A stretch of DNA of 64,000 nucleotides from Arthrobacter citreus (GCF_009192745.1 NZ_VTFV01000007.1:124001-188000); one strand, 5' to 3'. Shown: positions 22,474-32,062, numbered from the stretch's first letter. Translations and numbers: made by a program. The notes: a model not told the origin generated them from the sequence alone.

Positions 22474-24099
22474 CTAGGACTCTACCCCGTCGTAAGTAAG
22501 CACTGTGAATCCGGCCTTGGCCAGCGCAGCGCGAAGTTCAACCCGGTCATCGAGGGCATGGTTGACTCCCTTGACCTCCTGCCAGACCTCGTGTCCGCGC
22601 CCGGCCACCAGGACCGTGTCCCCGGGCTCGGCCAGTTCCACTGCGCGGTAGATCGCGGCTGCGCGGGGCGCCACTTCAAGGACCAGCGGACCGTCCGCAC
22701 CCTCGGCTGCGACGCTGCGGGCACCGCGGAGCACGTCAGCCCGGATGGCGGCGTCGTCCTCGTCGTGCGGATCGTCGTCAGTGACAATCACGACGTCGGC
22801 CAGGCGCGCCGCGATCTCCCCCATCAGGGGCCGCTTCGTCGCATCACGCTCCCCCGTGGCGCCGAAGACTACGATTACCCGTCCCTCGGGCCGGCGAACC
22901 GACTCGAGCGTGCGCTGCAGGGCATCCGGGTTGTGGGCAAAGTCCACGATTGCGGCCGGGGCCTCGCAGACCAGCTGCATCCGCCCGGGAACCTCAACGG
23001 TAAACGGGTCGTGGTCATCCAGTGCGTCCTGTACCAGCGCAGGGTCAACACCAGATTCCAGGACCATGGCAAGTGCCAGGGCTGCGTTCGAGACGTTGAA
23101 GGCACCCGGCAGCCCGGTCCGCACCCGAAGGGGCGGGCCCTGCGGCGGGTGGAGTTCGAAGCTGTGGCCGAGCCCTTCCCTGCGGACAGAGCGGACCTGC
23201 CAGTCGGCCTCGGAAGCTTCGCCTGAGGTAGACAGCGTGACACCGCGGGAACCGGCCACTTCAGCCATCCGGTGCCCCCACTCATCATCCACGCTCACAA
23301 CGGCACGCCGGCTGCGGTCCGGGCGGAACAGGTCTGCCTTGGCGGCGAAGTACTCCTGCATGGATCCGTGCAGGTCCAGGTGGTCCTGTGTGAGGTTGGT
23401 GAAGCCGGCGACGTCGAAGACAACCCCGTCCACCCGCCGGTAGGAAATGGCGTGGGAGGAGACCTCCATGGCGGCTGCGTCCAGGGCACGCTCGCGCATC
23501 AGCGCCAGCAGGCCGTGCACCTGGGGGGACTCCGGAGTGGTGAGGACGCTGGGAATCGCTTCCGCTCCGGCGAGGATCTCGATCGTTCCGATCAGTCCCG
23601 TCGTGCGGCCCAGGGCACGCAGCAGCGAGGTGATGAAGTAGGTGGTGGTGGTTTTCCCGTTGGTTCCCGTCACGCCGAAGAGCAGCGGGGCGGTACCGTC
23701 CTGCGGCTGGCTGTTGAACACGGCGGCAGAGAGCGGCCCCACCAGCCGGCGGATGTCCTCGGCCAGGAAGACCGGCAGGCCGGTGGCCGGGAGCTGTGCC
23801 AAACCCGCTGCATCGGTCAGGACGGCTGCTGCTCCGGCGGCCGCGGCGTCGGCCGCAAACCCGGCCCCGTGGTGCCGTGCTCCGGGCAATGCCAGGTAGA
23901 GGTCTCCGGGCAGGACCTGCCCGGAGTTGATGCTGACCCCGGTAACCTCAACAGCCCAGGCGCCTGCACCGGTTCCGGGTGCCGCCGTGATGTCCGGGGA
24001 ACCCTTGGGAAGCGCTGCCGCGGCATCGGCCAGGCTGACCGGCTGCACCCGCTCGGGGCGCATGCTGCTTTGGGCACGCTGATGGTTGCTATGTGGCAC
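22474..24099 (-). CDS. murE: UDP-MurNAc-tripeptide synthetase (probably L-lysine-adding)
   Basis: Adds the third stem-peptide residue. The 541-residue protein has GVSINSGQVLPGDLYLAL, the ATP loop [22 protein letters not shown] and the substrate-specificity segment TDDDPHDED. Diaminopimelate-adding MurE carries DNPR here; the DDP form without Arg suits L-Lys, as expected for the A3-alpha peptidoglycan of Arthrobacter. This is an inference from the motif. Start GTG at 24099, preceded by GGAGCAGTGCA. It follows ftsI by 15 bp. Confidence 0.94.
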   Translation of the reverse strand: MPHSNHQRAQSSMRPERVQPVSLADAAAALPKGSPDITAAPGTGAGAWAVEVTGVSINSGQVLPGDLYLALPGARHHGAGFAADAAAAGAAAVLTDAAGLAQLPATGLPVFLAEDIRRLVGPLSAAVFNSQPQDGTAPLLFGVTGTNGKTTTTYFITSLLRALGRTTGLIGTIEILAGAEAIPSVLTTPESPQVHGLLALMRERALDAAAMEVSSHAISYRRVDGVVFDVAGFTNLTQDHLDLHGSMQEYFAAKADLFRPDRSRRAVVSVDDEWGHRMAEVAGSRGVTLSTSGEASEADWQVRSVRREGLGHSFELHPPQGPPLRVRTGLPGAFNVSNAALALAMVLESGVDPALVQDALDDHDPFTVEVPGRMQLVCEAPAAIVDFAHNPDALQRTLESVRRPEGRVIVVFGATGERDATKRPLMGEIAARLADVVIVTDDDPHDEDDAAIRADVLRGARSVAAEGADGPLVLEVAPRAAAIYRAVELAEPGDTVLVAGRGHEVWQEVKGVNHALDDRVELRAALAKAGFTVLTYDGVES

Positions 24100-24114
24100 T
24101 GCACTGCTCCAGCT

Positions 24115-25908
24115 TTAGTACTCGATGGGGTACGTAACCGGCTCCCCTTCGGAGGGGGCTACGTTGTTGGTGGTCAGGACCTGTTCCATGACCTTCTGGA
24201 AGGTCTTTCCGGGTTCTATGTAGTAGAGGTCTCCCTTGGGCCGCTGCAGGGTCACCACAGCGACGTACTTGGGATCGTCCATGGGCGCAATACCAGCATA
24301 GGAGACGGTGTACCCGTCGTACCCGCCGTTCGGGCTGGGCGCCTCCGCGGTGCCCGTCTTGGATCCAACCCGATATTTTTCGAGTGCTCCCGAGGCGCCG
24401 GATCCCTCAACCGTGGTGGTCTCCAGCATGTGCTGCACCTCCAGGGCAGTCTTCTCGGAAACAACCCGGGTGCCCGGTTTCTGCTCTGTCGCGTGCTCCG
24501 TGCCGTCGGCATCGATCCGGGCGTCCACCAGCCTCGGCGGCAGGCGCACGCCGTCGTTGGCGATTGTCTGGTAAACCATGGCGGTGTGAAGCGCTGTCTG
24601 GGTCAGGCCCTGGCCAAAGAGCACGGTGTACTGCTGGCGGGTATCCCAGCTTTCCGGCGGGGCCAGCAGGCCGGACGTCTCGCCGTTGAGGCCGGTTCCC
24701 AGCTCGGTCCCGATGCCGAATTTCCGCAGCCAGTCGTAGCGCTGCTGCGGGCTCAGCTGCTGGCCCACCATGACGGTTCCCGTGTTCATTGATTTGGCCA
24801 GCACGCCGGACGCCGTCATACGGACCGTGCCGTGGTCGAAGGCGTCCTTGAAGGTCTGTCCGTCAATCGAATAGGTGTTCTCGATCTGGAACTGGGAGGT
24901 GGGAGTGATGATCCCCTCTTCGATGGCCGCCGCCATGGTGATGACCTTGGTCGTGGACCCCGGTTCGAAGGAGTCCGTCACCGAGCGGGCCTTGCGCGAA
25001 TCCGCCTCAGTGGCCCCCGGGTTGTTCGGGTCCACCGTGGTGGATTCCGCCATGGCAAGGACGTTGCCCGTCTCCACCTCGACGACTACGACGTTGCCCC
25101 AGTCCGCGTTGTATTCCTTCACCTGGTCCGCAATGGTCTGCTGGGCAAACCACTGCAGGTCCTGGTCGATGGTCAGCCGGATTGAGTCCCCGTCCTGGAC
25201 GGGAACATCTTCGTTGGTGGCATACGGAATACGGATGCCGTCTCCGCCAATCTCATACGTCTTACTCCCGGCCTCACCGGCCAGGATCGAATCCTGGGTC
25301 AGTTCCAGCCCTTCCTGGGCGCCTTCCGTTCCGAGGAAGCCGACAATTGATCCGGCAACGGGACCGGAGGGGTAGGTGCGGAGCGTGGTGCGGTCCGCAT
25401 AGACGCCGGGAAACTTGACCGCGAGGACCTTGTCCCGGATTTCCGGCGTAACGGTCTTTGCCACGAAGTTGAATCCCTTTTCGCCCAGGACCGACCTCCG
25501 CAGCGTCTGTGTGTCCTGGCCCAGCACCGCGGAAAGCTCCTGCAGCGCGGCGTCGAACGTCACGGTTTCAAGGTCGCCCTCGGCATTGCGCCGCTGGTAT
25601 TCCTCTTCGTCATAGGCCGCCGAAAGCCGCTGGTCAACGACGATGTCGAAGCGTTCCACGCTGCGCGCCAGGTAATTGCCCTCGTTGTCCAGGATGCCGC
25701 CGCGAAGGGCCGGAACATTGACGGTCACCAGCCTGTTTGCCACGGCAGCGTCCGCCATCCCCTCCGGATCAACGGCCTGCACCTGGAACAGCCGGACGCC
25801 CAGGAGGGTGAGGAGCACCAGGACAATAAGCAGCCCGGCCCGTAGCCTGCCGGTCACGAGGGTTACCCTGTGGTTCTCCTGTGCCGGAGCCTGTCCTGCT
25901 TTTGCCAC
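24115..25908 (-). CDS. ftsI: Septal class B penicillin-binding protein (FtsI/PbpB)
   Basis: Transpeptidase that cross-links septal peptidoglycan and partners FtsW. The 597-residue protein has one N-terminal membrane segment (LRAGLLIVLVLLTLLGVRLF), the pedestal/dimerisation region and the transpeptidase domain with SxxK (PGSTTKV), SxN (KSMNTGT) and KTG (GSKTGTAE). No PASTA domains are present. Start GTG at 25908 is preceded by GAGGACACGTT. It lies between ftsL and murE. Confidence 0.96.
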   Translation of the reverse strand: MAKAGQAPAQENHRVTLVTGRLRAGLLIVLVLLTLLGVRLFQVQAVDPEGMADAAVANRLVTVNVPALRGGILDNEGNYLARSVERFDIVVDQRLSAAYDEEEYQRRNAEGDLETVTFDAALQELSAVLGQDTQTLRRSVLGEKGFNFVAKTVTPEIRDKVLAVKFPGVYADRTTLRTYPSGPVAGSIVGFLGTEGAQEGLELTQDSILAGEAGSKTYEIGGDGIRIPYATNEDVPVQDGDSIRLTIDQDLQWFAQQTIADQVKEYNADWGNVVVVEVETGNVLAMAESTTVDPNNPGATEADSRKARSVTDSFEPGSTTKVITMAAAIEEGIITPTSQFQIENTYSIDGQTFKDAFDHGTVRMTASGVLAKSMNTGTVMVGQQLSPQQRYDWLRKFGIGTELGTGLNGETSGLLAPPESWDTRQQYTVLFGQGLTQTALHTAMVYQTIANDGVRLPPRLVDARIDADGTEHATEQKPGTRVVSEKTALEVQHMLETTTVEGSGASGALEKYRVGSKTGTAEAPSPNGGYDGYTVSYAGIAPMDDPKYVAVVTLQRPKGDLYYIEPGKTFQKVMEQVLTTNNVAPSEGEPVTYPIEY

Positions 25909-25936
25909 AACGTGTCCTCGCCGGTGCTGGTTGGTT

Positions 25937-26620
25937 TTACTGGCCGCTTCTCTGGCTGGGAGCCGGAATCGTGCCGCCGTTCAAATCTGCTTCCGCCGGA
26001 ACGGGAGCAGGCACGGGAGCCGGTTCCGGTTCCGCAGCGGCAGAGGCACTGTCCTGCTGTTCCGCGGCCCGTGCGTTTTCGGCCGGTTCCGGGGCAGCAG
26101 GCTGTGCCGGGGTTACCGGCCGTGTCAGGACCTGGGGCAGTTCAATAAGAGTTCCGGGACCTGCACCTTCCTTGGCTGGCTCAGGATTGCCCGTGACGGC
26201 CAGGGTCTGCAGATCGATGGTACCGAAGGTGGGCGAAACAACCATGCCCAGTTCAGCCGCCGCGCCGGCAAGGACCTGGGGAGCCTGGTTGTGCTCCACC
26301 TGCTGGGTGAGTGCCTCGTTCTGCTGGATCAGCGCAGTGCGCTGGTTCTGCAGCTGGACCAGCTGGTACTGGCCGCTGGAAACGGAGATGTTCAGTCCCA
26401 GGACTGCGGTCAGGCCGGCGGCAAGCACGGCGAAGCACAGCGCCGCGGCGGGGACGCGGCGCTTTCTCGCTGCTGCCGGAACCAGGGCAAGCGGTGTGCG
26501 GCGGCGCGGAGCGGGCTGCTCCGGAGCCTCGTGCGGCAGGGCGCGTGCCAGGTTGCCCTGGACGGACTGCGCCGCCCGCACCGGCACCTGCGGCCGGCGC
26601 CGTGGTGATCGTTCAGTCAT
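25937..26620 (-). CDS. ftsL: FtsL-like septum formation protein with long Pro/Ala-rich tail
   Basis: Bitopic divisome protein that stabilises the FtsQ-FtsL-FtsB complex. The 227-residue protein has a basic cytosolic tail (about 55), one membrane segment ([20 protein letters not shown]), a periplasm-side coiled coil ([20 protein letters not shown]) to about residue 120, then an unusual tail to the end rich in Pro, Ala and Glu. Sequence identity in this family is low, so the name rests mainly on topology and on the position between rsmH (ATGA overlap at 26617-26620) and ftsI. It corresponds in place to Rv2164c. Confidence 0.78.
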   Translation of the reverse strand: MTERSPRRRPQVPVRAAQSVQGNLARALPHEAPEQPAPRRRTPLALVPAAARKRRVPAAALCFAVLAAGLTAVLGLNISVSSGQYQLVQLQNQRTALIQQNEALTQQVEHNQAPQVLAGAAAELGMVVSPTFGTIDLQTLAVTGNPEPAKEGAGPGTLIELPQVLTRPVTPAQPAAPEPAENARAAEQQDSASAAAEPEPAPVPAPVPAEADLNGGTIPAPSQRSGQ

Positions 26621-27615
26621 CGACGTGCCCCATCCATGGTTGCGCGAATCCGTTCGACTGCCCGCAGTTTGGCAGATGCCGCACGCGGGTTTTCTGCTAT
26701 TTCCTGCTCGGTGGGAACTTCCGTGCCCTTAGTCAGGCGCTTGAGCTGCGCCTTGTGCTCTTCCAGCTCAACCGGGAAGCCCTTGGGTGCCGAGGACCTG
26801 GAACCGGCAGCGAAGATGTCCTTCACGATCCGGTCCTCCAGGCTGTGGTAGGACATGACGACGATCCGGCCGCCCACGCCAAGCACGGACAGTGCGGACG
26901 GAATGGCCCGCTCAAGCACATCGAGTTCCTCGTTGACCTCGATGCGCAGTGCCTGGAAGGTGCGCTTTGCCGGGTGTCCGCCGGTGCGGGCCGCTGCGGC
27001 CGGCACCACCGCACGGATGGCTTCGACCAGTTCACCGGTAGTGGTGAAGGGCTTGCGTGCGCGGGTGGAGACGATTGAAGATGCGATCCGGCCGGCGAAC
27101 TTCTCTTCGCCCCAGCGGCGGATGATGGAAACCAGCTCGGCCTCGTCGTAGCTGTTGACGATTTCCGCCGCGGTGCGGCCCCGGCTGGTGTCCATGCGCA
27201 TGTCCAGCGGCGCGTCGTAGGAGTAGGCAAAACCGCGGTCCCGCTCATCGAGCTGCATGGAGGACACACCCAGGTCGAACAGCGCACCGTCGATGGAATC
27301 GAAACCGAGGTCTTGAACCACGTCTGCGATTTCGTCGTACACGGCGTGCACCAGGTCGGTGCGGTTCTCGAAGGCTGCGAGCCGCTCCCCCGCCAGTGCG
27401 AGGGCCTGCGTGTCACGGTCGATTCCTATGACGTGCAGCTTCGGAAAACGCTCAAGCATGGCCTCGGTGTGCCCGCCCATGCCAAGCGTGGCGTCTACGA
27501 CGACGGCGGTCCGTCCGGCTGCCTCTGCTGCCTCAATGGCGGGCGCGAGCAGGTTGATGCAGCGGTCCCGCAGTACGGGTACGTGCCGGTCCTCAGTTGG
27601 ACGGTCTTCGTTCAT
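26617..27615 (-). CDS. rsmH: 16S rRNA (cytosine-1402-N4)-methyltransferase
   Basis: SAM-dependent methyltransferase that modifies C1402 in the ribosomal P site. From ATG at 27615 it has 332 residues, with the SAM-binding [16 protein letters not shown], and the family signature [24 protein letters not shown] and [12 protein letters not shown]. The ATG is chosen because GGAGGGAGAG precedes it closely; an in-frame ATG at 27645 lacks this. Second gene of the dcw cluster, about 195 bp after mraZ; it overlaps ftsL by ATGA. Confidence 0.96.
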   Translation of the reverse strand: MNEDRPTEDRHVPVLRDRCINLLAPAIEAAEAAGRTAVVVDATLGMGGHTEAMLERFPKLHVIGIDRDTQALALAGERLAAFENRTDLVHAVYDEIADVVQDLGFDSIDGALFDLGVSSMQLDERDRGFAYSYDAPLDMRMDTSRGRTAAEIVNSYDEAELVSIIRRWGEEKFAGRIASSIVSTRARKPFTTTGELVEAIRAVVPAAAARTGGHPAKRTFQALRIEVNEELDVLERAIPSALSVLGVGGRIVVMSYHSLEDRIVKDIFAAGSRSSAPKGFPVELEEHKAQLKRLTKGTEVPTEQEIAENPRAASAKLRAVERIRATMDGARR

Positions 27616-27809
27616 CGGTCTCTCCCTCCGCTGCTTATCCGGCACAGCGGGTTCTTGGACCAGATCCCCATCCGCGCCTCACGGTCCGCCTGGCTCCGGG
27701 GAAGGTGAGCCAGGTGAATTCCGCGGGGCGGCTGGAGATCTCGTTCAAGATCCCGCCGTTGCCGGCTTCGAATTCTCTGGATGCTGCTGTACTGCGTGCT
27801 TTGCAACGG

Positions 27810-28241
27810 CTAGAAGACGCCGGGAATCGTGTCTTCGTCGGTTTCCGAAAACGCGTTTTCCTTTTCTTCCAGGTATTCCTGCCATGCCGTGGCATCCCAG
27901 ATCTCGGCCCGGGTGCCCGCGCCGATAACGGCGAGTTCACGTCCGAGCCCGGCATACGAGCGCAGTGCCGGCGGAATGGTGACGCGGCCCTGCTTATCGG
28001 GGACTTCGTCAGAGGCTCCGGACAGAAACACACGAATGTAGTCACGGGCCTGGCGTGAAGACAGGGGTGCCTGCCTCATCTGCTCGTGGACCTTTTCGAA
28101 TTCCTTCTGGCTGAAGACGTAGATGCAGCGTTCCTGGCCCCGTGTCAGCACCAGCCCGTCGGCCAGTTCGTCACGGAACTTTGCGGGAAGAATGAGCCTG
28201 CCCTTCTCATCAAGGCGCGGTGAGTGCGTTCCGAGGAACAT
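27810..28241 (-). CDS. mraZ: Transcriptional regulator MraZ
   Basis: Double-AbrB-fold DNA-binding protein that represses its own dcw operon by binding short direct repeats at the promoter. The 143 residues comprise two SpoVT/AbrB-like halves ([20 protein letters not shown] and [15 protein letters not shown]) as usual. First gene of the cluster; its start at 28241 lies about 60 nt downstream of a promoter that contains three MraZ-type repeats, so negative autoregulation is likely. Confidence 0.97.
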   Translation of the reverse strand: MFLGTHSPRLDEKGRLILPAKFRDELADGLVLTRGQERCIYVFSQKEFEKVHEQMRQAPLSSRQARDYIRVFLSGASDEVPDKQGRVTIPPALRSYAGLGRELAVIGAGTRAEIWDATAWQEYLEEKENAFSETDEDTIPGVF

Positions 28242-28299
28242 CGCCCACCACCTGTCAGATACGGGAGTTACACCCCTCCTACGCTGCCCTACCCTCTTA

Positions 28300-28335
28300 C
28301 GCCCCCCACTTTACTCCACTTCCCTCCACAGTCAA
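28300..28335 (-). promoter_or_regulatory. mraZ promoter with three 10-bp-spaced MraZ-type operator repeats
   Basis: On the minus strand: -35 TTGACT at 28330-28335, 16-nt spacer, -10 TAAAGT at 28308-28313. Three direct repeats GTGGAG, GTGGAG and GTGGGG begin exactly every 10 bp (28329, 28319 and 28309) and cover the spacer and the -10. This is the layout of MraZ boxes described in other bacteria, and implies autorepression of the dcw cluster. Confidence 0.8.
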
Positions 28336-28451
28336 CGCAATTCGATAACGTTTTTCGGCGCGTCGCACCCCTGCTTCCCAGTAAGGACGCGGCAAGGAGG
28401 CCGGTGGTGTGCAGTGGAGGGAAAACCGGCCCCCCAAGGGGGTGTTTGGCG

Positions 28452-28486
28452 GTTAAAAAGGAGAAGACCCGCCGTAGCGGGTCTTT
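28452..28486 (-). terminator. Intrinsic terminator of the DUF3040 gene
   Basis: Perfect 9-bp stem AAGACCCGC / GCGGGTCTT (28464-28472 and 28477-28485) with a 4-nt loop. On the minus strand it is followed by TCTCCTTTTT. It lies 48 bp after the stop of the DUF3040 gene and shields the mraZ promoter from read-through. Confidence 0.85.
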
Positions 28487-28533
28487 CCGGCCTCCCGCGG
28501 CGGTGCCGGGGAGGGAAGTGGAGGCGGGCGGCG

Positions 28534-28914
28534 CTAGGGCTGGTCCCGCTTGCGCTCGTCCCACTTGCTCTCGAGGTTGGACATAAATCCGCGCGGTGCA
28601 GCTGCACGCTCCTTGCGTCCGGCGGGGATCCGCGCCTCAGCCTGCTTGCCCTTGGTGGTCGCGTAGTACATCCCGGCACCCATGACCATAAAGCCAAGGA
28701 TTCCCACCAGGATGTTCAGCGGACTGTCCAGGGTTATCCCCAAGATGAGGACAGCTATACCGGCAACTGCCACGAGCGCGCCCAGCACGATCCTCCGCGT
28801 GGACATGCCTCGGCCCGCCGACGTCGCCATTGAATTGGCGAACTTCGGATCCTCAGCGTGTAATTGCTGCTCCAGCTGATCAAGCAAGCGCTGCTCGTGT
28901 TCTGAGAGTGCCAT
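28534..28914 (-). CDS. DUF3040 family small membrane protein
   Basis: Function unknown; DUF3040 proteins are found next to the dcw cluster in actinobacteria (Rv2169c in M. tuberculosis). From ATG at 28914 it is 126 residues: an N-terminal helix MALSEHEQRLLDQLEQQL typical of the family, two closely spaced membrane segments (about 43-60 and 65-85), and a basic cytosolic tail. The ATG is preferred because GAGGAGACAGTA precedes it; the in-frame GTG/TTG region to 29031 shows no protein-like pattern. It stands alone between dinB and mraZ with its own terminator. Confidence 0.85.
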   Translation of the reverse strand: MALSEHEQRLLDQLEQQLHAEDPKFANSMATSAGRGMSTRRIVLGALVAVAGIAVLILGITLDSPLNILVGILGFMVMGAGMYYATTKGKQAEARIPAGRKERAAAPRGFMSNLESKWDERKRDQP

Positions 28915-29084
28915 TACTGTCTCCTCGCGGTCCAAATGTGCCCTGTAAATCAAGCAACGAACCCGGCGTGGTGGTTGTTCCCGCGGAGGTGTCGACGCTG
29001 ATCTGCACTTAGTCACAAGGATAGTTTGCAAACGGGTCCGGGGAAAGCCGCCGCCGGACGCTGCATGATCCTCTCAGGTAAACC

Positions 29085-30308
29085 TCAGCCTTGCCCGCTC
29101 TGGGGCTTGTTCCGGTCCCGTCCAAGCAGGCGGGCCGGCATGATGCCCGACTCCCCGAACCTGCGGTTAATCCGGTCCAGCGCGTCCTCCGCCGAGCGCC
29201 AGTTGTCGTCCCTGCCGTCCAGGGTCAGCTGCTGGGCGGCACCGTCAGCTGTTTCCAGCTTCTCGGCCCGCAGCCCGATCAGGCGCACACTCATGGGCCG
29301 CCTTCCCAAGCCGGCCAGCAGGCCGCGCACCGCTTCATACAGCAGCTGTGCGCTGTCAACCGGCTCAGTGAGCGTGCGGGAGCGGGTCAGCGTTGAAAAA
29401 TCGGCGTACCGGAGCTTCAGTGACACGGAACGGCTTTGCAGGCCTGCCGCCCGCAGCCGTGCGGCCGTCCGGTGTGCCAGCCTGAGCAGCTCCGTTTCAA
29501 GGACCTCGTCCTCATCCACGTCCCGCGCGAACGTCTCTTCCGCACCGATGCTTTTCTCGACGCGCACCGGCGTGACAGCGCGCGGATCGCGCCCCCAGGA
29601 GAGATCGTAGACGTGCCTGCCCGTGGCGCCGAGGAGGCGCTGGAGGACGGTGGGGGGCGTATGAGCCACATCGAAGACTGTGTTGATGCCAACCCGGGCA
29701 AGCGCTTCGCGGGTTTTTGCGCCCACGCCCCAGAGAGCGGAAACGTCCAGCGCATGCAGGAAAGGGATGGTTTCGTCCTTTGGGACCAGCAGCAGCCCGT
29801 TGGGCTTGGACCGGGTCGAGGCAATTTTCGCGACGAACTTGGTGGACGCGATGCCCACGCTTGCCGTGATCCCGAGTTCCTGCGACACCCGGCTGCGCAC
29901 CAGTTCCCCGATCTTCCGGGGCGGGCCGAGACGACGCATGGAACCGGCAATGTCCAGGAAGGCTTCGTCTACGCTCAGGGGTTCCACCAGCGGCGTTATC
30001 GACTCGAAGATTGCCATGAGCCGGGCAGAAACCTCCCGGTACACACCCTGGTGCGGTTCCAGGATCTCCGCCTGCGGACAGAGCCTGCGGGCGGCGGCCA
30101 TGGGCATGGCAGAGCGCACCCCGAAACGGCGGGCCTCGTAGGATGCCGAGAGGACAACCGACCTGCCGCCCAGGCCCCCCACGATGACCGGGGCGCCCAC
30201 CAGCTCCGGGCGGCGGAGCAGCTCGACGGCGACGAAGAAGGCATCCATGTCCACGTGCATGATGGTGCAGTCCCGGTTTTCGGCCGGTGCCCGCGTTTCT
30301 GTTCCCAC
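29085..30308 (-). CDS. dinB: DNA polymerase IV (Y-family, DinB)
   Basis: Translesion polymerase. The 407-residue protein has the catalytic HVDMDAFFVAVE (about 18-29), PLSVDEAFLDIAGS with the second acidic pair, the helix-hairpin-helix segment DVSALWGVGAKTREAL, and a little-finger domain after 240. A QLTL stretch near residue 380 resembles a sliding-clamp binding motif. It stands divergent to the lipoprotein gene with about 75 bp between; no clear LexA box was seen by eye. Confidence 0.94.
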   Translation of the reverse strand: MGTETRAPAENRDCTIMHVDMDAFFVAVELLRRPELVGAPVIVGGLGGRSVVLSASYEARRFGVRSAMPMAAARRLCPQAEILEPHQGVYREVSARLMAIFESITPLVEPLSVDEAFLDIAGSMRRLGPPRKIGELVRSRVSQELGITASVGIASTKFVAKIASTRSKPNGLLLVPKDETIPFLHALDVSALWGVGAKTREALARVGINTVFDVAHTPPTVLQRLLGATGRHVYDLSWGRDPRAVTPVRVEKSIGAEETFARDVDEDEVLETELLRLAHRTAARLRAAGLQSRSVSLKLRYADFSTLTRSRTLTEPVDSAQLLYEAVRGLLAGLGRRPMSVRLIGLRAEKLETADGAAQQLTLDGRDDNWRSAEDALDRINRRFGESGIMPARLLGRDRNKPQSGQG

Positions 30309-30381
30309 GTCCTCATACTAAGCAGCCAGCAGACCCTCGCACGCTCGCCTAGACTGGGTTGCAGGCCCTGACCCTTCGTCG

Positions 30382-30909
30382 ATGCGGATCCCCATGAAGA
30401 AAATCCTCGCCATTGCCTGCAGCGCGGCCATCCTGGCCGCAGTTGCCGGCTGCAGTTCCGAAACCAGCTCCCCCGACGCCACCGCTTCCCCCGCCACCTC
30501 TGCGGCATCCGCTTCGCCCTCTGCAACCCAGGCCAGACCGACGCCGTCTCCCTCGCCTTCGTCGGCAATTGCCGCAGGGTTCCCGGAAGCACTCATCCCC
30601 GTCTTCGCGGGATCCGAACCCACCGCCTCCAGCTACGAGTCCGACGGCGGACTGGTTACGGCATCCATGACCGCCTCCTCCCCCGCCACGCCCGAGGAGA
30701 TCCTCGCTTTCTACACGGCCCACTTCGAGGGTCTTGGGTTCATGGCCCTCGAAGGCGACGCAGTGGACTCCACCCCAGCCAAGGACTTCGCCCGCACAAC
30801 GGGCCCGGATACGGAAACGGTGAATGTTTCGGTCGTCACCCGTGACGGAACCTCCATCTACACAGTGGGTGCGAACGTGCTTCCCGCTACCGCCGAGACC
30901 GCAGGATAG
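30382..30909 (+). CDS. Putative secreted lipoprotein of unknown function
   Basis: No family recognised. The 175-residue product begins with a signal peptide with a lipobox (LAAVAGC, Cys24), then a Ser/Thr/Pro/Ala-rich linker (about 25-65) and a small globular domain of about 110 residues with a pattern of alternate hydrophobic residues. It is probably lipid-anchored on the outer face of the membrane. An in-frame ATG at 30394 (MKKILA) is an equally good start. It is 8 bp upstream of the polyprenyl synthase gene and probably in one operon with it. Confidence 0.75.
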   Translation: MRIPMKKILAIACSAAILAAVAGCSSETSSPDATASPATSAASASPSATQARPTPSPSPSSAIAAGFPEALIPVFAGSEPTASSYESDGGLVTASMTASSPATPEEILAFYTAHFEGLGFMALEGDAVDSTPAKDFARTTGPDTETVNVSVVTRDGTSIYTVGANVLPATAETAG

Positions 30910-30917
30910 GACGCTTC

Positions 30918-32054
30918 GTGAGCCAGGCACCCGCCGCATCGGAAGCAAACATGGAACCCGGACAGGCGCCCGGGGACGTGGTGCAGGAACAGGCTGCATA
31001 CCGCCAGTCCCTTTCCGCCGATCTGGAGCATTTCCTCGGCGTCCAGCGCGAGGTCCTGGAAGACGTTTCCGCTGAGTCAGTTCCGCTGCTTGGCGCCGTC
31101 CATTCACTGGCCCGGGGCGGCAAGCGGCTGCGTGCCCTGCTGAACTACTGGGGCTGGCGCGGCGCCGGCGGGGACGTGCTGGGGGCTCCGGCCATCCGGG
31201 CTGGGGTTGCCCTGGAGCTGTTCCAGAGCGCCGCCCTGATCCACGACGACATCATTGACCGTTCCGACACCCGCCGCGGGGCGCCCAGCGTACACCGGCA
31301 TTTCAGCAACCGGCATGCCGAGGCCGAATGGTTCCTGGACGGACAGCACTTCGGTTCCTCCGCCGCAATCCTTGCCGGCGACCTCTGCCTGGCACTGAGT
31401 GAAGAGGCGTTCACCTCGGTGGGCGAACGAGCTGCCTATAACACCCGGGCGCGGGCGCTGTTCAACCGCATGCGCACTGAAGTGATGGCCGGACAGTACC
31501 TGGACATCCTTGAAGAAGTGGTTGGGCCGGGGCACGAACCCGAACACGCGGTTGTCCGGGCACGGAACATCCTGCGCTACAAGTCCGCCAAATACAGCAT
31601 CGAGCATCCGCTGGCCATCGGAGGGGCGCTGGCAGGTGCCGGCGACGAGCTGCTGTCCGCGTACTCCGAGTTCTCACTGCCGCTGGGCGAAGCCTTCCAG
31701 CTCCGGGACGACGTGCTGGGAGTCTTCGGCGATCCGGAGCTAACGGGCAAGCCTGCCGGTGACGACCTGCGCGAGGGGAAGAGGACCGTGCTGATCGCCT
31801 ATGCCCTCAGCACTGGCTCTGAATCAGTCCGGAAGGAAATCACGGCCAAGCTGGGCCGTCCGGACCTGGATGACGACGCCGTCGCCTCCCTGAGGGCTGC
31901 CATCGAGGAGAGCGGCGCACTGGCAACGACTGAGTCGCTTATCGCCGAGCACACCGAGCAGGCCTTCACCACCCTCGCCGCACTGGCAGTGGATGAGCAG
32001 ACCCGCTCGGCGCTTGAGTCACTGGCACATGCGGCCGTGACCCGCACTGCCTAG
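30918..32054 (+). CDS. Polyprenyl (geranylgeranyl-type) diphosphate synthase
   Basis: Condenses isopentenyl diphosphate with allylic diphosphates to make C20 or longer prenyl chains for quinones, carotenoids or lipid carriers. The 378 residues include the first Asp-rich motif DDIIDRSDTRRG (about 110), KxSAKYSIEHPLAIGGAL and the second motif region LRDDVLGVFGDPELTGKPAG. The segment is typical of actinobacterial IdsA-type enzymes. Start GTG at 30918. In M. tuberculosis the equivalent gene (idsA2, Rv2173) also lies near Rv2175c and pknL. Chain length cannot be decided by eye. Confidence 0.9.
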   Translation: MSQAPAASEANMEPGQAPGDVVQEQAAYRQSLSADLEHFLGVQREVLEDVSAESVPLLGAVHSLARGGKRLRALLNYWGWRGAGGDVLGAPAIRAGVALELFQSAALIHDDIIDRSDTRRGAPSVHRHFSNRHAEAEWFLDGQHFGSSAAILAGDLCLALSEEAFTSVGERAAYNTRARALFNRMRTEVMAGQYLDILEEVVGPGHEPEHAVVRARNILRYKSAKYSIEHPLAIGGALAGAGDELLSAYSEFSLPLGEAFQLRDDVLGVFGDPELTGKPAGDDLREGKRTVLIAYALSTGSESVRKEITAKLGRPDLDDDAVASLRAAIEESGALATTESLIAEHTEQAFTTLAALAVDEQTRSALESLAHAAVTRTA

Positions 32055-32062
32055 GGGCAGTC

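Noticed and set aside
27612-27806. Small minus-strand reading frame between mraZ and rsmH (64 codons)
   Set aside because: No ribosome-binding site that fits, no family resemblance, and it overlaps the strong rsmH Shine-Dalgarno and start; treated as leader sequence.
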